From SIG480 sp045539475 (lineage in GTDB: Bacteria; Bacillota; Clostridia; Oscillospirales; JAAYXM01), in assembly GCA_045539475.1 (NCBI GenBank), contig JAZQFJ010000093.1, positions 8,117 through 72,116 of the forward strand: a stretch of DNA of 64,000 nucleotides, written 5' to 3'. This document shows, piece after piece, positions 31,250 to 39,081 of this stretch (position 1 is the first letter of the stretch; every line of letters begins with the position of its first letter). The notes beneath the pieces were generated by a model, which saw only the letters and a program-made list of their open reading frames with translations, was not told the DNA's origin and searched no databases. The translations under genes were made by a program, and so were the position numbers.

Positions 31250-32746
31250 TTACGCATACTTTGTTGCCAGCGTCATTATCTGTTCCTGTGTTGCGTCCTT
31301 TGCATTCACCTCACCGGCAAGCCGTCCGCCGGACATCACAAGGATTCTGTCGCAAACGCCCAAAAGCTCAGGCATTTCGCTCGATACCATAATAACGGAC
31401 TTCCCGTTTGCCGCAAGGTTTCCGATAACGCTGTATATCTCAAACTTTGCGCCGACGTCTATTCCTCGCGTTGGCTCATCAAGAAGAAGGATTTCCGGTT
31501 CGGTAAGAAGCCAGCGACCGAAAATTACCTTTTGCTGATTACCGCCGGAAAGCGAGCGGATTTTTGTATCCTGTGTCGGGGTTTTTATGCGCAGAGATTT
31601 TATCATATCATCTGTTGCGCGCCTCATTTTTTTCTTGTTGAGGACGAAACCGTATGAAATATATTTCTTCAGGCTTGATACTGTGGTGTTTGCACGGATG
31701 GAAAGGATTCCGAAAATACCCGTTGAGCGCCGTTCTTCGGTTACGAGCGCAAAGCCGTTTGATATCGAATCTCGCGCGTTGCGGTTTTTTATCTCTCTGC
31801 CGCGCAGAACAAGCCGCCCGCGTTCACGTGCGGACAGACCGAAAATGTTTTCCAGAAGCTCCGTTCTGCCTGCGCCGTCAAGCCCTGCAATGCCGATGAT
31901 TTCGCTTTCACGCAGAGTAAAGGAAACATCGCGCAGGTTTGAATAGCGGGAGGTAAGCCCCTCCACTTCGAGGAGAGGCTTGCCCGGCTTGTTCTTTCGC
32001 TCCGGAAAACGGTTTCCAAGCTCGCGGCCTACCATCAGCTTTATTATCTTTTCCATCGTCATGTTTTTTGCCGGCTCCGTTGCAATATGCTGCCCGTCGC
32101 GCATGACGGTGATATCATCGGAGATACGCAGAATTTCCTCCATCTTATGGGAAATATAGATTATCGCCGTGCCGTTTTTTTTCAGCATATCTATGATGCG
32201 GAAAAGCTGTTCAACCTCGGTATCATTGAGCGAGCTTGTAGGCTCGTCAAAAACTATAACGCGCGCGTTGTAGGATACCGCCTTTGCAATCTCTGCCATT
32301 TGCCGTCTCGCAACGGGAAGGCTTCCCATTATCTGGGCGGGATTTACGTCGATACCGAGCTTTTTGAAAATTTCGCGCGTGTCCTCATGCATTTTCTTTT
32401 CCTGCACAAGCGGACCCTTGGTGGGGTAGCGCCCAAGCCAGATATTGTCGGCAACACTGCGCTTGAGCGCTTGGTTAAGCTCCTGGTGTACCATTGCAAC
32501 GCCGTGGTCCAGCGCTTCTTTTGAGGTTTTGAACGAAACCTCCTTGCCCTCTAACAGTATCTTGCCGGAGTCTTTCGTATAAATTCCGAAAAGGCATTTC
32601 ATAAGCGTGCTTTTTCCTGCGCCGTTTTCGCCCATAAGTGCGTGAACCGTGCCGCGGCGCACATCGAGGGAGACGTTATCGAGCGCGCGCACGCCCGGGA
32701 AGGATTTTGAGATGCCCTGCATTCTTAGAAGTATATCGTTTTCCAT
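31250..32746 (-). CDS. mglA: Galactose/methyl-galactoside-type ABC ATP-binding protein (MglA-like)
   Basis: A 498-residue protein with two fused ABC domains, as in all sugar importers of this class. First domain: Walker A GENGAGKSTLMKCLFG (about 37-52), a signature region reading LPVARRQMAEIAKAV, and Walker B VIVFDEPTSSLND. Second domain: GLDGAGRTELLENIFG in place of a regular Walker A (degenerate, as usual), signature SGGNQQKVIFGRWL and LLLDEPTRGIDVG. It lies between the binding protein and the permease. Confidence 0.93.
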   Translation of the reverse strand: MENDILLRMQGISKSFPGVRALDNVSLDVRRGTVHALMGENGAGKSTLMKCLFGIYTKDSGKILLEGKEVSFKTSKEALDHGVAMVHQELNQALKRSVADNIWLGRYPTKGPLVQEKKMHEDTREIFKKLGIDVNPAQIMGSLPVARRQMAEIAKAVSYNARVIVFDEPTSSLNDTEVEQLFRIIDMLKKNGTAIIYISHKMEEILRISDDITVMRDGQHIATEPAKNMTMEKIIKLMVGRELGNRFPERKNKPGKPLLEVEGLTSRYSNLRDVSFTLRESEIIGIAGLDGAGRTELLENIFGLSARERGRLVLRGREIKNRNARDSISNGFALVTEERRSTGIFGILSIRANTTVSSLKKYISYGFVLNKKKMRRATDDMIKSLRIKTPTQDTKIRSLSGGNQQKVIFGRWLLTEPEILLLDEPTRGIDVGAKFEIYSVIGNLAANGKSVIMVSSEMPELLGVCDRILVMSGGRLAGEVNAKDATQEQIMTLATKYA

Positions 32747-32768
32747 AGCTTTTTATCCGATTTCTCCT

Positions 32769-33848
32769 TTAGAGTTCCTTCTTTTCGCCCGTGTAAATTC
32801 CGTAAGGTATGCGGATTTTGGAAACATTTTCGTCAATGTTAAGGTCAGCCGTGTCGCTCATAAGGTCATTGCCGTTCTTGATGTTTGAGGAAAGGCGGGA
32901 AAGCGCCTTTGCCATACCTGCGGCATCCTGCTTTATCGTTCCGGTCATTTTGCCCGCACCGATAAGAGAGACCGCCGCTTCAGTTGCATCCACGCCGAAG
33001 ACAGGGATTGTCTTTCCGCTTCCGGTGTTATATCCCGCGGTATTGAGTGCGGTTATTGCGCCTTCAGCCATACCGTCGTTATTGCAGATGACGGCTTCAA
33101 CCATATTTTTATTGTTTTCGGTATACTCGGTGAGGATTGTCGTCATATATTCGTTTGAAGCGCTTGCCGCCCAGGTCCCGTTTTTGTCAACAAGATATTT
33201 GTCGCGGTTGTTCTTGTCATAGAACATGAGCTCGGGCTTGCCTGCTTCTTTTAATGCGGCATTCGCATCCTCAACGGCAAATTTTGTGCGGAGCTCGGCT
33301 TCGGCATTTCCGTTTTGCCCCTTAAACATGACATATGAAATTGTGCCGTCACCGTTTAAGTCAACCGCATCATAGTTTTTGAGAAGGTAGTCTGCAATCA
33401 TTTCGCCCTGCATATGCCCGGCTTCTGCGGCGTCCGTGCCGACAAATGCGCATTTTTCGTAGCTTGCGATAATCTCGTCGGAAACCTCGCGGTTAAAGAA
33501 GATAAGGGGAATATCCGCAGCTCTTGCTTGCTGGACGATTCCGCGTGCGGCATCATCCGAGCCGGTTTCAACTATATTTACTATAAGAAGATTTGCGCCG
33601 TTTGTAATGGCGGTCTGAACCTGCTCGTATTGGGTGGTCTGGCTGGAGTTTGAGTCATAGTCCTGATACTTTATGCCCGCGGCCTCAAGCTCGCGGTCAA
33701 GACTTGCGCGAACGGTGGAGATATACGGGTCGGAGTAGGTGTAGTAAAACACTGCCGCGCTTGTTTCTTCGGAACCCCCGTCACCCATACAACCGGTGAA
33801 TGCAAAGAGCATTGTGAGTGCAATTAAAATTGACATTATTTTTTTCAT
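32769..33848 (-). CDS. mglB: Galactose/glucose-type substrate-binding lipoprotein (MglB-like)
   Basis: A 359-residue solute-binding protein of the periplasmic-binding-protein-like I type. A signal peptide ends in the FTGC lipobox (Cys at about 20). The mature fold shows YTYSDPYISTVRASLDRELE, LLIVNIVETGSD and PLIFFNREVSD. The calcium-binding loop DLNGDGTISYVMFKGQ (about 164-179) is a hallmark of galactose/glucose-binding MglB. First gene of mglBAC and followed by a 36-residue membrane peptide. Regulation may involve the AraC gene at 34596, which is transcribed away from it. Confidence 0.9.
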   Translation of the reverse strand: MKKIMSILIALTMLFAFTGCMGDGGSEETSAAVFYYTYSDPYISTVRASLDRELEAAGIKYQDYDSNSSQTTQYEQVQTAITNGANLLIVNIVETGSDDAARGIVQQARAADIPLIFFNREVSDEIIASYEKCAFVGTDAAEAGHMQGEMIADYLLKNYDAVDLNGDGTISYVMFKGQNGNAEAELRTKFAVEDANAALKEAGKPELMFYDKNNRDKYLVDKNGTWAASASNEYMTTILTEYTENNKNMVEAVICNNDGMAEGAITALNTAGYNTGSGKTIPVFGVDATEAAVSLIGAGKMTGTIKQDAAGMAKALSRLSSNIKNGNDLMSDTADLNIDENVSKIRIPYGIYTGEKKEL

Positions 33849-33945
33849 GTTTTTTCTCTCCTTTTTCAGTACATATTTGCATTATGCCCGCAAAATCGGA
33901 AATGAATACCCGTAATGTCAAAAAAATAAATTCCGTATAAAAAAC

Positions 33946-33978
33946 AATCACCTTGTCCATAATATGGATGAGGTGATT
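33946..33978 (+). promoter_or_regulatory. Hairpin that masks the ribosome-binding site
   Basis: AATCACCT (33946-33953) pairs exactly with AGGTGATT (33971-33978), and TCCAT with ATGGA inside, around a 3-base loop with one mismatched pair of positions. The right arm contains the ribosome site GAGGTGA of the lipoprotein gene, whose ATG follows 2 bases later. Folding would block translation, as in RNA thermometers or leader-controlled genes. Confidence 0.5.
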
Positions 33979-33980
33979 TT

Positions 33981-34505
33981 ATGTTCAACAGAATAAAAAA
34001 GCTTATCGTACCCGTGCTTGTACTTGCGGCTCTTCTGTGTGCGTGCAGAAATGAGGCTGCAGATAATGCCGGAGATACTTCGGCGTCAGGCGGACAAAAC
34101 ACAGATGCAAACACAAATGCAACCGGCGAGAGAATTTCGATGTACGACAAAGACGGTCTTTCGTTTGACATCCCCGAAGCGTGGCAGCAAAACTTCAAGG
34201 CTGTCACGCGTGAGGTGGGAAGCTCCGGTAACACATATCCGCAAACGGATTTTTATTATACCGAGGGAGAGCGGGATATACGCCTTATGTCTATCGGCAA
34301 ATACACGCGCGAACAGTGGGAAAACTTGAAAAAGACCACCAAGGATGCGGAAAAAGCGATGCTCGGAGAATCTCCTGACAAGAATCATGTGTACTCCGTT
34401 TATTATGAAAACCATGACTACATTGAGGATAAGGACTTAAAGGATATACTTTCAGGCATTCGCACAAAGGCTGAGGAAATGCGTGATAAGATAAAAATAA
34501 AGTAA
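33981..34505 (+). CDS. Predicted lipoprotein of unknown function
   Basis: A 174-residue secreted lipoprotein: a hydrophobic signal peptide ends in LLCAC (Cys at about residue 22), followed by a Thr/Asn/Gly-rich linker (about 25-50). A globular domain starts at ISMYDKDGLSFDIPEAWQQN. The last part resembles the fold of small surface domains with a W-x-x-x-F core, but no family is recognised. It is divergent from mglB. Translation start lies inside a hairpin. A stem-loop at 34511-34548 follows. Function unknown. Confidence 0.6.
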   Translation: MFNRIKKLIVPVLVLAALLCACRNEAADNAGDTSASGGQNTDANTNATGERISMYDKDGLSFDIPEAWQQNFKAVTREVGSSGNTYPQTDFYYTEGERDIRLMSIGKYTREQWENLKKTTKDAEKAMLGESPDKNHVYSVYYENHDYIEDKDLKDILSGIRTKAEEMRDKIKIK

Positions 34506-34510
34506 AAAGT

Positions 34511-34548
34511 AAGCGGTGAGATGCAAAAACAGTTGCATATTGCCGCTT
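34511..34548 (+). terminator. Stem-loop after the lipoprotein gene
   Basis: AAGCGG (34511-34516) pairs with CCGCTT (34543-34548), and ATGCAA (34521-34526) with TTGCAT (34533-34538). There is only a weak T-rich tail. The TTGCAT arm also serves as -35 of a possible promoter (TTGCAT, 18 bases, TAAAAT at 34557-34562) for the next gene. Confidence 0.45.
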
Positions 34549-34595
34549 ATTTATGTTAAAATGTCACCATAGAACTGCCTCGGGAGTTGATTTCA

Positions 34596-35381
34596 GTGAT
34601 AAATCTTAATGAGTTTACCGGTGTTCTGCATATGCCGGTTGATAACCGCGGGTTTGTGGAGCTTAACCCGCTGTCTTTTGGTGCGGAAAGGTGCAAACCC
34701 GGAAAGTTTTTCGGACCTGCACGGCGCGACCATTATCTTATCCACTTTATATACCGTGGTGAGGGCGAGCTGCGAAATTCCCGCGGAAAGTACATAGCAA
34801 AAGCCGGACAGGCGTTTCTTATCCGCCCGGGCGAGGTGTGCAAATATATATCAAGCGAGGATAATCCGTGGGTGTATACCTGGGTAGGCTTCAACGGACG
34901 GCTCGCAGAGCGTTTTGATAATGTTCCGGATGTTTTTGAATACGGTGAAGATGTGATTTCTCGCTTATCGGCACTTCTCGGAGAGGAAAACGGACTTGAG
35001 GAAAGGCTGTGTTCATTCTTATTTTCTATCACTGCGGAGATTGCGCCGACAGGAGCAAAAAACGACAGAATAAAGCAGGTTTACGATTTTGTGGACGTAC
35101 ATTATATGCATCCGGTGCATATTGGGGATATTGCCGACGCTCTTGCGATAAACAGAAAATACCTCGCCCGCATATTTATGGAGAGAACCGGGACGACAAT
35201 CAAGGAATATCTGACAGAGAAAAGGCTTGCAGAGGCGGAAAGACTTTTGTGTGACGGGCGCGGAGTGGCAGAAACCGCGCTTATGGTCGGGTATACGGAC
35301 GGTTTTAATTTCTCAAAGGCATTTAAAAAGAAATACGGCTTTCCTCCGAAAGCCGTAAAAGAAAAGCATAAAAGAGATTAG
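34596..35381 (+). CDS. AraC family transcriptional regulator
   Basis: A regulator of 261 residues: a cupin-type sensor at the N-terminus (RDHYLIHFIYRGEGELR, then AKAGQAFLIRPGEVCKY) and two C-terminal helix-turn-helix motifs (HIGDIADALAINRKYLARIF and GVAETALMVGYTDGFNFSKAF). The GTG at 34596 is chosen because GGGAG lies 10 bases upstream; the TTG at 34587 would overlap it. Regulators of this type often control nearby sugar uptake or glycosidase genes, so the mgl operon is a likely target (inference). The gene overlaps the convergent acetyltransferase by 4 bases at the 3' end. Confidence 0.88.
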   Translation: MINLNEFTGVLHMPVDNRGFVELNPLSFGAERCKPGKFFGPARRDHYLIHFIYRGEGELRNSRGKYIAKAGQAFLIRPGEVCKYISSEDNPWVYTWVGFNGRLAERFDNVPDVFEYGEDVISRLSALLGEENGLEERLCSFLFSITAEIAPTGAKNDRIKQVYDFVDVHYMHPVHIGDIADALAINRKYLARIFMERTGTTIKEYLTEKRLAEAERLLCDGRGVAETALMVGYTDGFNFSKAFKKKYGFPPKAVKEKHKRD

Positions 35382-35851
35382 TTTTCCGCAAGTTTCGGGA
35401 GAGTTTCTCCGCTAACCCGCAGGGAGGTCCATTCGTCCATGGTTTCAGCGCCCAGTGCACGGTAAAAATCAAGGCTCGGTGTGTTCCAGTTAAGGCACGT
35501 CCATTCAAGCCGTCCGCATCCGCGCTCAACGCACAGACGGGCGAGGTGTTTAAGAAGAGCTTTGCCGTATCCGTGACCGCGAGCCTCAGGCAGAACGTAT
35601 AAATCTTCAAGGTGAATTCCGGCGCGGCCAAGAAAGGTCGAAAATGTAGTGAAAAACAGGGCGAAGCCGACTTCATTTTCATTATCGTCGAGGGCGAATA
35701 TGACCTCGGCATTTTTCTTTTCAAAAAGCTCTTTTCGGAGCATATCCTCAGTTGCAACAACCTCGTCGGACATTTTTTCATAGTCCGCAAGCTCTTTTAT
35801 AAAAAACAGTATTTTAGAGACATCGTGCTCCGTTGCAAAACGAATGTTCAT
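35378..35851 (-). CDS. GNAT family N-acetyltransferase (diamine acetyltransferase-like)
   Basis: A 157-residue GNAT enzyme. The acetyl-CoA loop is EARGHGYGKALLKHLA (about 89-104, R/Q-x-x-G-x-G/A pattern), preceded by GIHLEDLYVLPE and followed by LEWTCLNWNTPSLDFYRALGA. This combination matches spermidine/spermine- and thialysine-type acetyltransferases (SAT1/SAT2). A role in acetylating polyamines would fit the PotABCD importer downstream in the window, but the substrate is not proven. It overlaps the end of aroE-aroK by 4 bases. Confidence 0.8.
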   Translation of the reverse strand: MNIRFATEHDVSKILFFIKELADYEKMSDEVVATEDMLRKELFEKKNAEVIFALDDNENEVGFALFFTTFSTFLGRAGIHLEDLYVLPEARGHGYGKALLKHLARLCVERGCGRLEWTCLNWNTPSLDFYRALGAETMDEWTSLRVSGETLPKLAEN

Positions 35852-37077
35852 ATTTCAAAACCAAACTCCTTTAAAATCTGCTTTGCAGCCTCCTCCGGAG
35901 ATGCGTTGTTATCAACTTTTACGTCTGCAAAGCGCAGGTAAGAAGCGCGGCGTGCATCAAAAAGCTTTTTCACATCAACAGAGAGAGGGCGGTCGTCTGT
36001 TGCAAGCCTTTCAAGGTCGCGCTCAATAAGATAAATTCTTCCGTTTTGAGAAAGAAGCGGAAGGTTTCTATCTTTCACCACAACGCCTCCGCCTGTTGAA
36101 ATAATAAGTCCGCTCTCGCGCCCGAATTCGCGGACAACTTCAGTTTCGATTTTGCGGAATTCATCTTCGCCGCGGGTATTGATTATATCAGCGGGGCTTC
36201 CGAAGCGCGTGCGGATTTCTTCGTCTGTATCGACAAGGCGTCTGCCGGTTTTTTCGGCGAGAAGTTCCGCTATCGTGCTTTTTCCGCTTCCCGGCATACC
36301 GATAAGTATAATGTTAGAGGTAGAACGCATAACGTCCTTCACCGCAGTGTCAATAAGGTCGGGCGAAAGGCTTTTGCCGGTGAATATTTCGCAGGCGCGA
36401 AATGCTTGCGCTGCCAGCATTGAAAGACCGCTCACTCGCGGTATAGAAAGCGCCTCCGCCTGAAATATAAATTCTGTTTTTGCAGGGTTGTATATAACAT
36501 CAACTGCGCCGCAAAGCTTCGGAAAGCGTGCAAGGTCAACAGGGCTTTCACCGTTTTTCGGATACATACCGACAGGCGTTGTGTTGACAATTATCTCCGT
36601 GTCCGAAAGTGAGTAAACATTGTCATAATTGACCTCGCCCGAGCGGGAAACAACGGTTATCTTTTTCGCATTCATCTTCTTTGATGCAAGATATGCTGTT
36701 TTGGATGTTCCGCCGCTTCCGAGAATAACAACGTTTTTGCCGCCAAAGTATATACCTGCGCGCTCCACCATCGTCATAAACCCGAAGACATCGGTGTTAT
36801 ATCCGCAGATTTTTCCGTCGCGGTGCACAACGGTATTTACGCTCTTTGCGTCCGCGGCAAACTCATCGTGCCAATCGCAGAGTGAATATGCAAGCTCCTT
36901 GTATGGGATTGTGACGTTAAGCCCGTCAAACTCTCCGCTTTTTATCATTTCCGCCGCTTTTTCGCGCGGGACTCCGTAAAGCTCATAGTCGTAATCTGCA
37001 AGGCAGGCGTGGATTTGTTTTGAATAGCTGTGGCCGAGCCGCTCGCCGAGAAGCCCGCATTTAAGTGCTTTTTTCAT
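35848..37077 (-). CDS. Bifunctional shikimate dehydrogenase / shikimate kinase
   Basis: A 409-residue fusion of two steps of the shikimate pathway. Residues 1-250 are AroE: LGERLGHSYSKQIHACL substrate loop, NVTIPYKE with the catalytic Lys60, GYNTDVFGF with Asp96, and the NADP loop LGSGGTSKTAYLAS (about 119-132). Residues 254-409 are AroK: Walker A GMPGSGKST (260-268), VDTDEEIRTRFG, ISTGGGVVVKD and the lid segment ATDDRPLS. AroK normally follows dehydroquinate and dehydrogenase steps, so the fusion joins consecutive reactions. It overlaps the SGNH hydrolase gene by 4 bases. Confidence 0.92.
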   Translation of the reverse strand: MKKALKCGLLGERLGHSYSKQIHACLADYDYELYGVPREKAAEMIKSGEFDGLNVTIPYKELAYSLCDWHDEFAADAKSVNTVVHRDGKICGYNTDVFGFMTMVERAGIYFGGKNVVILGSGGTSKTAYLASKKMNAKKITVVSRSGEVNYDNVYSLSDTEIIVNTTPVGMYPKNGESPVDLARFPKLCGAVDVIYNPAKTEFIFQAEALSIPRVSGLSMLAAQAFRACEIFTGKSLSPDLIDTAVKDVMRSTSNIILIGMPGSGKSTIAELLAEKTGRRLVDTDEEIRTRFGSPADIINTRGEDEFRKIETEVVREFGRESGLIISTGGGVVVKDRNLPLLSQNGRIYLIERDLERLATDDRPLSVDVKKLFDARRASYLRFADVKVDNNASPEEAAKQILKEFGFEI

Positions 37078-38219
37078 AACCTTTCTCCGGTTGATAAACT
37101 GAATTTACAACAAAGTTTTTCAAATAAAGCATTTGCCCAGATTTCATAGCCTTCTTCGTTCGGGTGACCGCCGTACAAAGCTTCTTCCGGATTTCCTTCT
37201 TTTCCGAGGATGACTGTGTTGTCAAAAACAAAATCCACCTTTTGCGCGAGTTCTGTCAGAATATATGAATTGAGCCGCTTCCATTTTTCAATATCCTTGC
37301 CCTGATAATTAAACGGAGGTATTGTTTGCAGAATAACTTTTTTGCCGGATTTCTTTAAAGTATCAATAATGAAAGTCAAGTCTGATTTTATTTGCTCCTC
37401 GGCTTGCCCCTGCCGGATATCATTTACCCCGTAGCACACAAAAACTGTATCATTCTGTTTCGCTTTGTACATCCACGCTCCGTCTGATGCAGCATCGTTC
37501 GCTCTGCCATATCCTATACCAAGATTCCAATAAGAATAATCACTTCCCAATTTTTCGGAAAGAAGTGCATTCCAGTGGAGATATGAATTTGTTTTTGTTC
37601 CGACCCCTTGAGTAACGGAATCCCCGAAATATGCAATTCTCCCTTTTACCTCTCTGTCGCACCCGATCATTCCTGCAAAGGGCATAAATTTAGAATATTT
37701 CCATTTCTCATTCTCTTTTACAAAGATAGGAAGCAGTGTTTCCTCGTGATAAGGAATCATTTTTCCGGAAAAAGTTATTTCAAGGCACAAATATTCGTCC
37801 TTTTCAAACATGCACTTCACAGGATCAGATGCAAAAAATTCACCGGGCATTACTTCTTTTGTCGTTTGACCGTTAAAACAAATGGTTTTAAAATCAAAAA
37901 CCCTAATGTCTGCCTGTTCATCCTCGTCGTCCATAACCGTTTCAGAAATGTTTTCGGGAAGATTGATGCTCACGCATCTGCCGATCCTCGCGCTGTGAAT
38001 AGTCCAGTTTTCGCAGATCAGGTTTTTATGGCTTATTGAACCGTCGTCATAGGTGCTGTCTATAATGTTTGAAAACAGAAGGGAATAGTTATATTCACCG
38101 CCTGCAGAGATTTTATAAAAAACTCTTCCTGTACGAATTTCGTTTTCATTCATCTCAAAATACAGCTGATTTCCGCTGCCTGCATATGTATTTGAGTTAA
38201 ATTGGTCAAAATACTTCAT
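37074..38219 (-). CDS. SGNH/GDSL hydrolase (carbohydrate-esterase-like)
   Basis: A 381-residue enzyme without a signal peptide. The first about 190 residues form a beta-rich domain; then the SGNH core starts at IAYFGDSVTQGVG with nucleophile Ser201. Block III is VFVCYGVNDIRQGQ with its Asn, and the C-terminal GGHPNEEGYEIWANAL holds the catalytic His (an Asp usually precedes it by three residues but here it is Gly-Gly). Similar two-domain enzymes deacetylate sugars or glycans. Genes for two other esterases or hydrolases lie just upstream. Its stop codon overlaps the aroE-aroK start. The cytoplasmic location points to an imported acetylated substrate. Confidence 0.78.
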   Translation of the reverse strand: MKYFDQFNSNTYAGSGNQLYFEMNENEIRTGRVFYKISAGGEYNYSLLFSNIIDSTYDDGSISHKNLICENWTIHSARIGRCVSINLPENISETVMDDEDEQADIRVFDFKTICFNGQTTKEVMPGEFFASDPVKCMFEKDEYLCLEITFSGKMIPYHEETLLPIFVKENEKWKYSKFMPFAGMIGCDREVKGRIAYFGDSVTQGVGTKTNSYLHWNALLSEKLGSDYSYWNLGIGYGRANDAASDGAWMYKAKQNDTVFVCYGVNDIRQGQAEEQIKSDLTFIIDTLKKSGKKVILQTIPPFNYQGKDIEKWKRLNSYILTELAQKVDFVFDNTVILGKEGNPEEALYGGHPNEEGYEIWANALFEKLCCKFSLSTGERL

Positions 38220-38247
38220 AATAGAATCTCCTTATTCTAATGGATTT

Positions 38248-38276
38248 ATTATAACATATTTCTTTTTGGACTGCAA
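38248..38276 (-). promoter_or_regulatory. Promoter of the SGNH hydrolase unit
   Basis: Minus-strand TTGCAG (38271-38276), 17-base spacer, perfect TATAAT (38248-38253). The transcript would begin near 38241 and carry AAGGAG before the ATG at 38219. Confidence 0.65.
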
Positions 38277-38341
38277 TTGTTTTCCGGTTATCCTATACCT
38301 TATTTTGTATAGTAAAGTTAAGTGGTTTTAAGAAAATTGAT

Positions 38342-38370
38342 GGGGATGCTGCTATCTTTGCAACATCCCC
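38342..38370 (-). terminator. Stem-loop after the second alpha/beta hydrolase gene
   Basis: GGGGATG (38342-38348) pairs with CATCCCC (38364-38370); inner bases TGC/GCA add to the stem. A moderately T-rich stretch follows on the minus strand. Confidence 0.5.
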
Positions 38371-38377
38371 TCTTGTT

Positions 38378-39046
38378 TTATCCGTAATAATCGCCTGAAA
38401 GCTCTTCTACCAGGGTTTTATCCCGCTTGTTGGTAAAGGCAAGCAGCCAATCGTAATTTTTTTCGTCGGAATAGACTGTATCCCAACAATTATGTGCGAG
38501 CTCCGGGAAAAGGATCAGCTCAGCGTGACCGCCAAACATATTCACCGCTTTCGCCATCTGCAAGCTCTCAATCGGATCTACCGTTTTATCTCGAAGCCCA
38601 TGAAAGGCGCGGATGGGAACATCCACAAGATTCTTTGCAAAAGCGGCGATTCCGCCGCCGCAGAGAGGCATTGCAGAAGCAACCCAATCCGGGCGCAGAG
38701 TTGAAAACTCCCAGGTGCCGTAGCCGCCCATACTGTTGCCTGTGACATGAAGGCGGGTCTCATCAATGTAGGGGAGCTCGCGGATTTCTTCTACCAAATG
38801 CAGAAGAGGTGTCATCCATGCGAACCAATCACCGTTTTGGCAAAGGGGGGCAAGGAGAATATAGCCCCTTTCGTTCTGCCGCTTCCGTAGGTTCGCAATA
38901 TTAACGTTATTCCGCAAAATCTCTGTTGTTTCGCTGCGGTTACCTGCTCCGTGCAAAAAGAGAATTAACGGGTATTTCTTGTTTTTCTGAAAGCCTTCCG
39001 GATAATAGATCAGATATTTGAGTCCTTCGAAAAATTTTTCTTCCAT
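38378..39046 (-). CDS. Alpha/beta hydrolase, paralogue of the gene at 5169-5837
   Basis: A 222-residue serine hydrolase of exactly the same length as its paralogue. HGAG near residue 32, nucleophile Ser105 in GNSMGG, PLCGGG, Asp153 in HGLRDK and His185 in LAHNCW complete the triad. The two proteins agree along the whole length but are well diverged. No signal peptide. It follows the nitrilase-GDPD fusion by 35 bases on the same strand, so both probably serve one degradative unit. The substrate is unknown, an ester or lactone being likely. Confidence 0.78.
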   Translation of the reverse strand: MEEKFFEGLKYLIYYPEGFQKNKKYPLILFLHGAGNRSETTEILRNNVNIANLRKRQNERGYILLAPLCQNGDWFAWMTPLLHLVEEIRELPYIDETRLHVTGNSMGGYGTWEFSTLRPDWVASAMPLCGGGIAAFAKNLVDVPIRAFHGLRDKTVDPIESLQMAKAVNMFGGHAELILFPELAHNCWDTVYSDEKNYDWLLAFTNKRDKTLVEELSGDYYG

Positions 39047-39081
39047 TTTTGGTCACCCTTTCGTTGTGGATGGAAAAAGCT

